Assembly: GCA_000987045.1 (NCBI GenBank)
Contig: LAKY01000063.1
Location: 104,280 to 168,279, forward strand
DNA: 64,000 bases
Direction: 5' to 3'
From: Clostridiales bacterium PH28_bin88
Lineage (GTDB): Bacteria > Bacillota > PH28-bin88
Shown here: positions 25,436 to 34,356 of the stretch, in pieces
How the letters are laid out: every line of letters starts with the position of its first letter
Numbering within the stretch: the first letter of the stretch is position 1
The notes under the pieces: generated by a model
Seen by the model: only the letters and a program-made list of their open reading frames with translations
Database searches by the model: none
Told to the model about the DNA's origin: nothing
Translations under genes and position numbers: made by a program

Positions 25436-26482
25436 TTAGGGGGAAATGGTTTCCCAGATTGTCAGGACTATGAGGGTAAGGGCAACCACCGCGCCCAGAA
25501 TTGGCTGGTACTCGGTCTTGGGCGCCCTTTTTCTGATCCACCCGTCTATGAATGGCCAGAGGACGAAGATGGCCGCCAAAGTTACTGGGACCAGCACCCC
25601 CACGGCCAACGGGGTCAGCTTCAGCCAGCGGTACATCCAGTAGAAATACCATTCCGGCTTGGTGTGCAGCGGCGTCACCAGGGGGTCGGCCATGGGGCCT
25701 AAAGCCGGCGGCGAGATGATGGTGACAATGGTGAACCCGAAGAGCAGAACCATAAAGATTATGGCTTCTGTGAGGAAATGATCGGGATAGAACCTGTAGG
25801 TTCTTTCATTATTCGCCCCCGGAACGTCCGCCACCCCGTGGCTTCTCACCAGGACCAGGTGCACGGTGATCAGCAGCACCATCAGGATGGGGATGATGGC
25901 CGCGTGCAGCGCGAATAACCTGTGCCAGGTCTCGGGCCCCAGTTCCGGCCCGCCCCGCAAAAGGTTGGCGACAAAAGGACCGACCAGCGGAACGCTCTGG
26001 GCGATGTTGGTCCCCACTACCGCCGCCCAGTAGGACTGGTGGCTGTAAACCAGCGAATAACCGGTGAAGGCCGCCATGAAGGCGCAGACCAGGAGCAGCG
26101 CCCCCATCACCCAGGTAAACTCCCGGGGCTTTTTGAAGGCCCCGGTGATGGTGACCCTCAGGACGTGCAGGATGAGGGTAATCACCAGAAACTCGGCGGA
26201 CCACTTGTGGATGCCCCTGACCCAGGCGCCAAAGGGGATCTCGTTGGTGATCCTGGACACGCTTTCATAGGCCTCGGGGGGTTCGGGCACGTAGTTGAAC
26301 GCCAGCAGGATCCCCGTGACCACCAGGGAGAAGAAGAGGAAAAAGGGGATGCCTCCGGTGGCGAACCACCACTTGCGCATGTGCTGCGGCATGGTTTCCC
26401 CAAGCAGCGTATCTTTGATCCCCTGCCAGTTGAGCGGAAAACGGTCCCGCCACCAGGTGTTTTCCCTCGGTTGCTGTGCCAA
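25436..26482 (-). CDS. Cytochrome b of a bc-type complex (b6 and subunit IV fused)
   Basis: This 348-residue membrane protein has about eight helices. Helices B and D carry the heme ligands (HKWSAEFLVITLILHVLRV and HRLFALHAAI...VHLVLVRSHG). The Qo-site motif is KPEWYFYWMYRW, so the normal PEWY is intact. The N-terminal b6 part and the subunit IV part are one chain, unlike the second complex at 48.8-49.9 kb. It oxidises menaquinol together with the Rieske protein encoded 12 bp upstream. The electron acceptor is probably the octaheme cytochrome encoded immediately downstream, since no cytochrome c1 gene is present. Confidence 0.93.
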   Translation of the reverse strand: MAQQPRENTWWRDRFPLNWQGIKDTLLGETMPQHMRKWWFATGGIPFFLFFSLVVTGILLAFNYVPEPPEAYESVSRITNEIPFGAWVRGIHKWSAEFLVITLILHVLRVTITGAFKKPREFTWVMGALLLVCAFMAAFTGYSLVYSHQSYWAAVVGTNIAQSVPLVGPFVANLLRGGPELGPETWHRLFALHAAIIPILMVLLITVHLVLVRSHGVADVPGANNERTYRFYPDHFLTEAIIFMVLLFGFTIVTIISPPALGPMADPLVTPLHTKPEWYFYWMYRWLKLTPLAVGVLVPVTLAAIFVLWPFIDGWIRKRAPKTEYQPILGAVVALTLIVLTIWETISP

Positions 26483-26494
26483 TTTCTCACCTCC

Positions 26495-26983
26495 TTACAC
26501 TTTAAAGGTTACGTACAGGAACTTGTCCTCCCGGATCTCCACCGGGAATTCCTCCAGGGGCTGCGGAGGAGGGCCGTCCACCACATTACCGTTGGCGTCA
26601 AAGATGCCCTGGTGGCAAGGGCAGATAAAATGCTGTTTGGCGGGGTCCCACTTGACCAGGCAACCCAGGTGAGTACACACGGCGGAAAAAGCCTTAAACC
26701 TGTTGTCGCCCAGGTTGACCAGCATGGCTTCGCGGTCATTGAGGTCCTTGAACCCAAAGGTTTTTCCCGGTGCCACCTTGTCAATAGTGGTGACAAGCAC
26801 CTGGCGGGTTCGCTCCGGCTGTTTGGGGGGTATTAGGTACCTACCCATGGAGTACAGCCCCGTACCTCCGGCGAGCACCACACCGGTTGCCGCCATGGCG
26901 CCAGCGATAAACTCCCTCCTGTTTACTCCGCCCTCCGTTTTGACTTGCGCGTGATTGTTTTTTCCTTGTTCCGCAGCACTCAT
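26495..26983 (-). CDS. Rieske [2Fe-2S] protein of the first bc-type complex
   Basis: This 162-residue protein has a twin-arginine-like N-terminal anchor (NRREFIAGAMAATG) and a Rieske domain with CTHLGC (Cys103, His105, disulfide Cys108) and CPCHQG (Cys121, disulfide Cys123, His124). All cluster and disulfide residues are present. It takes electrons from quinol at the Qo site of the cytochrome b encoded 12 bp downstream. It is the first gene of the block that runs through the HAO-like and NapA-like genes to the SLH-stalk gene. The 331-bp divergent region upstream is AT-rich in its middle and should hold promoters for both directions. Confidence 0.94.
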   Translation of the reverse strand: MSAAEQGKNNHAQVKTEGGVNRREFIAGAMAATGVVLAGGTGLYSMGRYLIPPKQPERTRQVLVTTIDKVAPGKTFGFKDLNDREAMLVNLGDNRFKAFSAVCTHLGCLVKWDPAKQHFICPCHQGIFDANGNVVDGPPPQPLEEFPVEIREDKFLYVTFKV

Positions 26984-27314
26984 TTTTAAGCTTCACCTCC
27001 TTTCCAAACTTCGCACATCTCGTGAAAAGGTTCTCAAGTACTCAGGTAACCGCTCTCCCCCCAGGGAAAACAAAATGTGCCCCTTGTGGCGAATGCCTGA
27101 GCATCCTTGGACATATTCTAGCAGGCCAATGTAAAAAAAATATTTTGCAGGTATAAGTCAAATCTTAAATTATCTTACAATTTTTTAAGAAAACAGGAGT
27201 CTATTTGCATCCCCGCGAATCCTGATTCTATCAAAGGTCGGCGAAAAGTCTTGCCAGCCCTACCGCTCTAGCTGGGACACGGGGAAACGTCAGTTCGGGA
27301 AAGGGGGGTACTAA

Positions 27315-27995
27315 ATGACGGAGCAAAAGATCCTGGTGGTTGACGATGAACCGGAAATATTGAAGGTAATCCATCAGGCCTTAACAGGACAGGGGTTTTC
27401 AGTCGTAACAGCAAAGAACGGTAAAGAAGCGCTGGAAGCTGTGGAACGAGAACGACCCGATTTGATGATTCTGGACCTGATGTTGCCGGAGATGGATGGC
27501 TTTGAAGTTACCCACAGGATTCGCCGGGAAAGTGATCTACCCATCCTGGTACTGACGGCCAAAACTTCGGAAACCGACCTGGTAATCTGTTTTACCCTGG
27601 GAGCAGACGATTACCTGACCAAACCCTTTAATGTCACAGAACTGGTCCTGAGAATCAAAGCCATCCTGCGCCGGCGCAGCGAAGCCCATACGGGAAAACA
27701 AATAATGACCGGGCCATTCCAATTAAATTCGGTGGAGAGAACTCTGTTCGTGAACAGCAAACCGGTTGAACTTACTGTGAAAGAGTTCGATTTATTGTGG
27801 CTGCTGCTCAGCCATCCCGGCAAGGTATTCACCAGGGAGCAAATAATCGAGCATATCTGGCAAAAGGAATTGACCTGGGAGACAAATACCGTAACGGTTC
27901 TGGTCAGGCGTGTGAGAGAAAAGGTGGAGCCCGATCCCGCCAAGCCCCGGTATATTCAAACAATCTGGGGGCTGGGGTACAAGTATAGTGGTTAG
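27315..27995 (+). CDS. OmpR/PhoB-family response regulator
   Basis: This 226-residue regulator has a receiver domain (VVDDEPEIL, phosphoacceptor in LMILDLMLPEMDGFEV, LTKPFNVTEL) and a winged-helix DNA-binding domain (VELTVKEFDLLWLLL...VWGL-like end IWGLGYKYS). It starts an operon with the PrsA-like gene and the heme kinase and regulator that follow. It is divergent from the Rieske/HAO operon and is a natural candidate for its control. GGGGGG lies 7 nt before the ATG. Confidence 0.92.
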   Translation: MTEQKILVVDDEPEILKVIHQALTGQGFSVVTAKNGKEALEAVERERPDLMILDLMLPEMDGFEVTHRIRRESDLPILVLTAKTSETDLVICFTLGADDYLTKPFNVTELVLRIKAILRRRSEAHTGKQIMTGPFQLNSVERTLFVNSKPVELTVKEFDLLWLLLSHPGKVFTREQIIEHIWQKELTWETNTVTVLVRRVREKVEPDPAKPRYIQTIWGLGYKYSG

Positions 27996-28056
27996 TCTCT
28001 CTGAATCTGACCCGCTTGGCCTAATCCAATCGCTATTTCCGAGGAGGGTGTTAATA

Positions 28057-29028
28057 TTGAAACGCGCTAAACGTCTAATTGGGTTCCTGCTGGTTTTGCT
28101 GTTTCCCTTGAGCGCCTTCGGTTGTGCGGGCTCACAAGAGCGGCAGGTGGTAGCCGTGGTCAACGGCGAGGAAATCCTGCGGTCGCAGTTGGATCACCGC
28201 TTGGAGCAGTTTAAGTCCTTCTTAAAGGGCCAAGGGATGGATGTGCAAGGAAAAGAAGATTCCCAGGCGTGGAAAGAGGTAGCAGACCAATCGCTGGAAT
28301 CCTTGATCCAGGATGTCCTGTTGCGGCAAGCCGCTAAAGAGCAGGGGATTGACATCAGCCGTGAAGGAGTGGAGCAAAAAATTGCGCAGGTGAAGAAAAT
28401 GGCTGGAAGTGACAAGGAGTTCCAGGACTTTTTACAACAACAGGAGTTATCTGAAGAAGACTTTTCCTTTCAAATAGAGCAGGGGTTATTGGCCGAGCGC
28501 CTTTATCAAAAAGTTACGGCTGAGATCCGGGTCGAGGAACAAGAGGTGCAGGATTATTTCACTGCCAACAAGGAACTGTTGATGAAAGCCAAAGTGAGGC
28601 AAATTCTCATCCCGGTTCCCCCGGATGAAAATAAAAACAATGTAATCGAAGAAGCAAAGGCCAAATCCCAGGAGGTGATCACCCAACTGGACAACGGCGC
28701 GGACTTCGCGGAAGTGGCAAAAAAATACGCTGAAGGTGGCCTCGACCAAACCCATGCCGGGATGATCCTTGAGGAGGTGGCGGTAAATGACCCGGCATAC
28801 CCACCTGCTTTCGTATCCGCCGTATTCTCTTTGCGGGAAGGCCAGCACACCCCGGAACCCGTGCGCACACCTCTAGGTTTTCATATAATCCGGGTCGAGG
28901 AGATACTGGACAGTATGGCGGAATTAAAGGGTGATATCGAGCGGTTGCTGCTGGAGAAAAAGAAGGACCAGGCATTTCAGAAATTTTACGAGGAGTTCCG
29001 CCAAACCGCCAAGATCCAGCGGTTCTAA
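28057..29028 (+). CDS. PrsA/SurA-type peptidyl-prolyl isomerase lipoprotein
   Basis: This is a 323-residue exported foldase (from TTG 28057, with GGAGGG 8 nt upstream) that starts with a signal peptide ending in a lipobox-like AFGC. It has a SurA_N-type helical region (VVAVVNGEEILRSQLDHRL) and a parvulin domain (about 195-290; KVRQILIP, FAEVAKKYAEGG, PVRTPLGFHIIRVEE). PrsA proteins fold exported proteins outside the membrane. The nearby multiheme and wall-bound enzymes are plausible clients. A longer in-frame start at 27988 overlaps the regulator gene and hides the signal peptide, so it was not chosen. Confidence 0.88.
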   Translation: MKRAKRLIGFLLVLLFPLSAFGCAGSQERQVVAVVNGEEILRSQLDHRLEQFKSFLKGQGMDVQGKEDSQAWKEVADQSLESLIQDVLLRQAAKEQGIDISREGVEQKIAQVKKMAGSDKEFQDFLQQQELSEEDFSFQIEQGLLAERLYQKVTAEIRVEEQEVQDYFTANKELLMKAKVRQILIPVPPDENKNNVIEEAKAKSQEVITQLDNGADFAEVAKKYAEGGLDQTHAGMILEEVAVNDPAYPPAFVSAVFSLREGQHTPEPVRTPLGFHIIRVEEILDSMAELKGDIERLLLEKKKDQAFQKFYEEFRQTAKIQRF

Positions 29029-29043
29029 AACCGGATGCCCCAC

Positions 29044-29072
29044 GCCCCCGAACTGACGGGGGCTTCTCTTCT
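29044..29072 (+). terminator. Rho-independent terminator after the PrsA-like gene
   Basis: A 7-bp stem GCCCCCG/CGGGGGC with a 6-nt loop is followed by TTCTCTTCT, 16 bp after the stop codon at 29028. Confidence 0.75.
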
Positions 29073-29182
29073 ATGAAACAGTTACGCGAAATGTTACATT
29101 TTCCAGAGCAGGACTTGTTCATCATATAGCGAAAGATAAAAACAGTATAACAGGCACAGGCAATTCACGAGGGGGCTTGGTC

Positions 29183-30865
29183 ATGGAGAAGGGGCTGAAT
29201 GCCAGGTTCATGTTCTGGACCACCATCGTAGTCCTCCTGATTGTGGGCATCAACTTTCTAATGGATTTTCGCGAACAGCGGTTGCAGGCCAGGGCCGAGT
29301 TAAAGGAAAAAGCCAGGGTTATCATCCAGCAATTCATGGCCATGAGGGAATTCATCGCCTGCAACCAGGACAGGATCAATTACGATTCCCAGGGGCATTT
29401 CGAATTCAAGCACCTGAACCCGGCGGCCGTGGGGCGGGGTGTAGGGCAGATCTTCAACCAGTGGACGGACTACAGCCTGAAACAGACCAGGCTGTATCCC
29501 CGGAACGCGGCAAATGCACCCAACGCTTTCGAGACCGACGGACTGCGCCGTTTCGTGGAAGACCCTTCACTCCGGGAGTATGCCCAGGAATATATTACTG
29601 CTACTGGAAAAACGGTATTCTGTTACATGGTCCCGATGAACATACTGGAGTCTTGCCTGCCTTGCCACGGTGAACCCGCCGGCCAACTGGACATAGCCGG
29701 TTATCCCAAAGAAGGTTACAAGCTTGGTGACCTCGGGGGAGCCCTTAGCGTCGCCATCCCCATGGATAATTTCACCGCGAATTTGCAGTCAACCACTTTG
29801 CGCCACCTGGCCTTTTTTGTCATTCTGGCCACCGCTATCCTAGCAGCGGTTTCCTTCCTGGCGCGAAGATTGGTAATCTCTCCCCTGGGTAAGTTGAAAG
29901 CGGCCGCGGTTCGCCTGGGGCGCGGAGAACTGGGTGTAGATCTCACCGGGCTTAAAAGTTATGGCGAGGTCAGGGATTTGGCTCGACAGCTTCAGGAAAT
30001 GGCGCGGCAGTTGAAAGAGTTGTATGAAAACCTGGAGGAGAAGGTAGAACAAAGGACTTTGGCACTGAGGGAGGCCAACAGGGAACTGCAAGCCCAGCGA
30101 GAAGCCTTGCACAGAGCCAATGAAGAATTGGCCCAGGCCAGCGAACTAAAATCCCGTTTTTTAGCCAGCATGAGCCACGAACTGCGCACACCATTGACCT
30201 CCATCATGGCCTTGAGCGATTTACTTCTGGAACGTCTCCCCCCCAACCATGGCCAGCACAGAGCAGACTTAGAAGAAATAAAGAAAAGCGGTGAAAACCT
30301 GCTGGAGTTAATCAACAATTTACTGGATCTGGCTAAAATTGAGGCAGGGCGTCACCAGTTGAACCTGGATCTCGCGGATCCTGTAGACATTCTGATTGCG
30401 GTAGAAAAAACCACAGGCCCTCTGGCGCAAAAGCAGGGGCTGACGTTGGAGGTGAAAATGGAAGATGTACCGTTGATTTATTGCGATGCGGAAAAAATCC
30501 GCCGGGTGCTCCTGAACCTAGTGGGTAATGCCATTAAATTCACTCCCGCCGGGGGGCAAGTGAAGCTGTTGGCTACCGGCAAACCGGAAACCGGTGAGGT
30601 GATCTTCCAGGTCAAGGATAACGGGATTGGCATCGCCCCCCAAGACCAGCAGTTGATATTTGAGCCTTTTCGCCAAGTTGATAGCTCCGATTCCCGCAAA
30701 TACAGGGGAACAGGGCTGGGCTTGTCTCTGGCAAATGAGTTGGTAGAAATGCATGGTGGACGGATATCTGTAGATAGTGAACCAGGGCGGGGTAGTACCT
30801 TTACCGTAAGCTTGCCTACAGACCCCAGGAAGCTTATTGCTACTGCTAACGGCGCCGATCAGTAA
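29183..30865 (+). CDS. Heme-binding sensor histidine kinase (Tll0287/DUF3365-type input)
   Basis: This 560-residue membrane kinase has the same design as the one at 13444: a first helix (about 9-26), an extracytoplasmic domain with CLPCHGEP (158-162 heme c), a second helix, HAMP, coiled coil, HisKA box FLASMSHELRTP and HATPase_c (LVGNAIKFTPAGG, GTGLGLSLANELVEMHGG). The start ATG has GAGGGGG 7 nt upstream; a TTG two codons earlier is possible. It shares long stretches with the first kinase (NYDSQGHFEFKHLNPA versus NTDSKGNFEFKHMNPA), so the two are paralogues. The partner regulator follows at 30889. Confidence 0.92.
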   Translation: MEKGLNARFMFWTTIVVLLIVGINFLMDFREQRLQARAELKEKARVIIQQFMAMREFIACNQDRINYDSQGHFEFKHLNPAAVGRGVGQIFNQWTDYSLKQTRLYPRNAANAPNAFETDGLRRFVEDPSLREYAQEYITATGKTVFCYMVPMNILESCLPCHGEPAGQLDIAGYPKEGYKLGDLGGALSVAIPMDNFTANLQSTTLRHLAFFVILATAILAAVSFLARRLVISPLGKLKAAAVRLGRGELGVDLTGLKSYGEVRDLARQLQEMARQLKELYENLEEKVEQRTLALREANRELQAQREALHRANEELAQASELKSRFLASMSHELRTPLTSIMALSDLLLERLPPNHGQHRADLEEIKKSGENLLELINNLLDLAKIEAGRHQLNLDLADPVDILIAVEKTTGPLAQKQGLTLEVKMEDVPLIYCDAEKIRRVLLNLVGNAIKFTPAGGQVKLLATGKPETGEVIFQVKDNGIGIAPQDQQLIFEPFRQVDSSDSRKYRGTGLGLSLANELVEMHGGRISVDSEPGRGSTFTVSLPTDPRKLIATANGADQ

Positions 30866-30888
30866 TGTTAAGTGGGGGTAACACGAAA

Positions 30889-31575
30889 ATGAGCAGGATC
30901 CTGCTGGTGGACGATGAGCAGAGCATCAGGAGAATTGTAGAGCAAACCCTGAGCAAAGAGGGTTTTGAAGTGGTGTCCGCCGGGGACGGAATGGAGGCAC
31001 AAGAGAAGTTCCAAAAGGTAAGCCCGGATCTGGTCATCCTGGACATTATGCTGCCGGGTATCCACGGGTTTGAGCTTTGCCGCCGGTGGACGCAAGCCAG
31101 TGCGGTACCAATCCTGATCTTATCGGCTAAAGGCGATATTGTGGACAAGAGCATCGGCTTCAACCACGGGGCTGATGATTATCTAACGAAGCCCTTCAGT
31201 CCGGTGGAATTGATATTAAGGGTGAAGGCATTGTTGCGCCGCAGCAGGGGAAGCACCGGCCCGGAAACCGAAACCGCGATTAAGTTGCCCGGGCTGGAGA
31301 TCGACGGCCTTGAACATACAGTACGAGTGGAAGGCCAGCCCGTGGAACTTACCCCCAAGGAATTTGATCTGTTATGGTACCTGGCCCGGCATCCGGACCG
31401 GGCCTTCACCAGGGAGCACTTGTTCAAGCAAATCTGGCATGAGGAGGCCATAGGCGACACCAGCACCGTCACCGTCTTCATGAGGCGGCTGCGGCAAAAG
31501 GTTGAGCGAAATCCAGATAAACCGCGCTATCTAAAAACAGTGTGGGGCGTGGGCTACAAGTTTGCGAAAGAGTAA
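30889..31575 (+). CDS. OmpR/PhoB-family response regulator
   Basis: This 228-residue regulator (LLVDDEQSIRRIVEQTL; phosphoacceptor in LVILDIMLPGIHGFEL; LTKPFSPVEL) has a C-terminal winged helix (VELTPKEFDLLWYLA...VWGVGYKFA). The ATG at 30889 has GTGGGGGT about 9 nt upstream; an in-frame ATG at 30865 overlapping the kinase stop is the alternative. It is the cognate partner of the heme kinase just upstream by position. Confidence 0.9.
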   Translation: MSRILLVDDEQSIRRIVEQTLSKEGFEVVSAGDGMEAQEKFQKVSPDLVILDIMLPGIHGFELCRRWTQASAVPILILSAKGDIVDKSIGFNHGADDYLTKPFSPVELILRVKALLRRSRGSTGPETETAIKLPGLEIDGLEHTVRVEGQPVELTPKEFDLLWYLARHPDRAFTREHLFKQIWHEEAIGDTSTVTVFMRRLRQKVERNPDKPRYLKTVWGVGYKFAKE

Positions 31576-31623
31576 CATTCATATTAAATACTTCCTGGCG
31601 ATCCGTAACAAGTTGTTTGAAAT

Positions 31624-31877
31624 CTATACACCCACCTTACGCAGTTCCCGCCTCAACCACAACTCCGTCACTTTCCCACGGAAAACAATTCTCCCGTTAA
31701 TGGCGATGACAGGAATGCACTCCCGGTATTTCCGCCAGGCTTCCGCATCTGAGGTGATATCCACTTCCTCGATCTCCAGCGGAAAATCAACCGCAACCTT
31801 TCTGGCTAATTCTTTGGCCTTTTCACACAGGCAGCATTCATTTTTACCGTAAATGTTGTCGTTATTTTAATGGACAT
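31624..31877 (-). pseudogene. Glutaredoxin-like (DUF836) protein with a one-base frameshift
   Basis: A strong ribosome site (AAGGAGGGA) precedes the ATG at 31877, but that frame stops early. A second frame, open to a TAG at 31624, reads IYGKNECCLCEKAKEL, LEIEEVDITSD, IPVIAINGRIVFRG and ends LRRELRKVGV, a complete thioredoxin-fold glutaredoxin-like protein with a CCLC active site. The two frames join perfectly if one A is added to the AAAA run near 31866 (MSIKNNDNIYGK). It is a homopolymer deletion, a sequencing error or, less likely, a slippage site. Confidence 0.75.
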
Positions 31878-31980
31878 ATGCTCCCTCCTTGACCTGTTAA
31901 CTACTTTGTTTTCCCCTTTTGATCCGTCCGGTTGTCGTTATGTAACGCCGGAACCTTACCCCTCTTATCCGTCGAATATG

Positions 31981-32056
31981 TCGAATATAAAAGAAGGCAT
32001 CCTAAAAAGTTTCCCCTGCGAACCTTGCCACGGACCAGGTGACCGATGGATGCCTT
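31981..32056 (-). ncRNA. Candidate small RNA or leader RNA (promoter-hairpin-terminator cassette)
   Basis: On the minus strand an extended -10 box (TGTTATAAT; -10 at 32063-32068) would start transcription near 32056. From there a 9-nt arm AAGGCATCC pairs with GGATGCCTT 45 nt later, followed by CTTTTAT, like an intrinsic terminator. The enclosed loop contains a smaller GC-rich fold (GGTCACCTGGTCCGTGG). It lies upstream of the frameshifted glutaredoxin gene, so it could be a regulatory leader for it. It matches no riboswitch class I can recall. Confidence 0.45.
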
Positions 32057-32350
32057 GCAAGCATTATAACAAAGGATTGTGAAATAAAAATAGTGGGATT
32101 ATTACATTTTGATTAGAATGATTACAGTCCGTCAAGGAACCATTACTGTTCATCGTATTGATGCCATTTTTGGTGAAACAAGCTACCCCTCAACCCGGGA
32201 AAAGAGCCTTATTCACAACAAATCCGCTTAGCTCAAAACGGTCCATTTGTTACAGAAAATTAAGATTTAGGATGGAGGAATAGTTTTCTAGAAGTCGAAA
32301 ATTGTTTGTGATAGTTATTACGAATCCCAATGCACTAAGGAGTGGTGTTC

Positions 32351-32720
32351 ATGATAAGCCAGAAGCAGGGAGTGTCTTTGGGATTAAAGTTTATGCTGCT
32401 GGTAGGAATAAGTTTGTCTGTGTTGCTGGGTAGCGTGTTCTATTTGGTTAACCAAAGGACTGAGGCCCAGGCCAGGGAACACCTGAAAGATAAAGCCAAA
32501 ATGGGGCTGACCAGATTGTTTCGGTAAGAACATTTTTGAATAAAGACCAGAAAAAGATCAACAGCGACTCCAAGGGCAATTTTGAATTCAAAGGGCTCAA
32601 CCCCGCAGCCGGTGCCCGCTTAGTGGCAGAAGACTTTGCCAAACTGCGCGGGATTACGCCGATTCCCTTGCCCGGTTAGGGCAGGAGCTGAGGGAAACCA
32701 TTTCCCACTTTAAGCTTTAG
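32351..32720 (+). pseudogene. Methyl-accepting chemotaxis protein remnant with heme-type sensor domain
   Basis: The start is intact: an AGGAG site, an ATG and a first membrane helix (FMLLVGISLSVLLGSVFYLV). The frame then stops at 32527. Another frame continues INSDSKGNFEFKGLNPAAG, the Tll0287/DUF3365 signature seen in the two heme kinases, and a third ends LGQELRETISHFKL, a typical chemoreceptor C-terminus. Most of the sensor, HAMP and signalling domains are missing. It is a chemoreceptor with a large internal deletion and at least two frame changes. Confidence 0.7.
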
Positions 32721-32798
32721 CAAGGGCAAAATACTCACCAAGCAGCACTTCAAAGCCGGATTCTCTTGAATTTGTTCCGCTACAATGAGGTGAGGGGA

Positions 32799-34199
32799 AT
32801 GCGTTGGCGGCTGGCCTGGAAAATGCAGTTAGCGATGGCGCTGATCTTGGTAATTTTCATGTTGGCCTTCTCCGGTTTTCTGGCTTGCAGCATGAAGCGA
32901 CGCGGCCTTGAGGGTTTGCACCAGCAGGTCCGCACCATGGCGGATGAGATTGTAATTATGCGGCAGTGGCTTGCTGATCACGGAGGAGTATGGGTGCGAG
33001 GCCCAACCGGCCGCTATGTTGCCGAGGAGCGCGGCTTTTACCTCAAAGTTCCGGCTATAGTAACCGCCGAACTGTCGGCCTATACCGAACGAGCCCAGAG
33101 CTTTCAGCTACATATCACTTCCCTCAAGCCGGTCAATCCCGCCAATGCACCGGACGCGTTTGAGCGCGCTGCCATGGAGACATTTTCCAACAGCAGGCTA
33201 AAGGAGATGGCACGATTAGAGACGGATGCGGCAGGCCAGAGAGTCTATCGATATGTACGTGCCCTTTACACAGAAGAAAGCTGTTTGAAATGCCATGCGC
33301 AGCATGGGTACCATGTGGGGGATGTGCGTGGGGCGCTGACCTTGACTGTCCCGGCAGAAGCTACTATGGCCGCTATTCGCCGGGATATGATCTATTACAT
33401 TGTCCTGGGGCTGGGAGGCCTTGTATTAATTCTCCTTTCCTGCGGCTTCGTCATTTGGCGTTTGGTGGCAATGCCCCTGCACCAGATTGAGGTTGCCACC
33501 CGTAGCCTGGCGGTAGGCAACCTGGAGACTCGCGTGGAGATCACTTCCGGAGATGAGTTGCAATTCCTCGGAGAAAGTTTAAACAACATGGCCGCCCAGT
33601 TAAGCCAGAGCTATATAACCCTGGAGCGCCTGGCGGATGAAAACCTGTCCATGGAGGCGGAGCGAGGAAAATTAAGAGAAGCGGCGGCCCGTGACGGACT
33701 GACGGGGCTGTTTAATCATCGCCACTTCCGGGAGCGGTTACGGGGGGAAATAGCCCGCTCCCTCAGAGAAGGCACCCCGTTGTCCCTCCTTATCGCTGAT
33801 ATTGACCAGTTCAAGCACTGCAATGACAGCTACGGCCACCTGCCCGGGGACAAGATTCTGGTCAGTGTGGCCCGGATCATTAAGGATACGATCAGGGTTT
33901 CGGACATCCCTGCCCGTTACGGCGGAGAAGAGTTTGCGGTAATCCTCCCTAACACCGATACTGTAGCCGCGGCAGCTACGGCGGAGCGGATTCGTGAGGC
34001 AGTCGGGAGGACTCCCGTTGACATCGGAACTGCGTTTTCAGTGCGTGTAACCATTAGCATCGGTGTGGCCAGTCTTCCCTCTCATGCTGCTGATGACGAA
34101 GCTCTTATCCAGGCAGCCGATGCCGCCATGTATGTCGCAAAAAGGAGCGGGCGTAACCGGGTATCCGTAGCGAAGAGTGCTATGGACCTGGGGCGGTAG
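32799..34199 (+). CDS. Diguanylate cyclase with heme-type Tll0287/DUF3365 input and HAMP
   Basis: This 466-residue membrane protein makes cyclic di-GMP. It has a first helix (about 10-28), an extracytoplasmic domain with CLKCH (heme c), a second helix, HAMP, and a GGDEF domain with the active motif RYGGEEF and an RVSD inhibitory site five residues before it. The catalytic motif is complete, so activity and product feedback are expected. The ATG at 32799 is preceded by GAGGTGAGGGGA; an upstream TTG at 32766 has no site. It follows the broken chemoreceptor that shares its sensor type. Confidence 0.9.
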   Translation: MRWRLAWKMQLAMALILVIFMLAFSGFLACSMKRRGLEGLHQQVRTMADEIVIMRQWLADHGGVWVRGPTGRYVAEERGFYLKVPAIVTAELSAYTERAQSFQLHITSLKPVNPANAPDAFERAAMETFSNSRLKEMARLETDAAGQRVYRYVRALYTEESCLKCHAQHGYHVGDVRGALTLTVPAEATMAAIRRDMIYYIVLGLGGLVLILLSCGFVIWRLVAMPLHQIEVATRSLAVGNLETRVEITSGDELQFLGESLNNMAAQLSQSYITLERLADENLSMEAERGKLREAAARDGLTGLFNHRHFRERLRGEIARSLREGTPLSLLIADIDQFKHCNDSYGHLPGDKILVSVARIIKDTIRVSDIPARYGGEEFAVILPNTDTVAAAATAERIREAVGRTPVDIGTAFSVRVTISIGVASLPSHAADDEALIQAADAAMYVAKRSGRNRVSVAKSAMDLGR

Positions 34200-34356
34200 C
34201 TATGGGCGGCAATTTTGCAATTTAAGCATACCGAATGATAAATCGAAAGAAATTATCCCGGAAAAGAGGAATTTAAACGCATGTATAGAATAAGATATAT
34301 TGGATATTATTTATCCGGTTTTAATTATCCTAGATTAGTCACCAAGGAGGCAGTAA

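Noticed and set aside
31870..32082. Plus-strand frame encoding a CEPCH heme-like motif
   Set aside because: No ribosome site, no signal peptide, and it lies across the hairpin/terminator cassette and the glutaredoxin leader; a chance frame.
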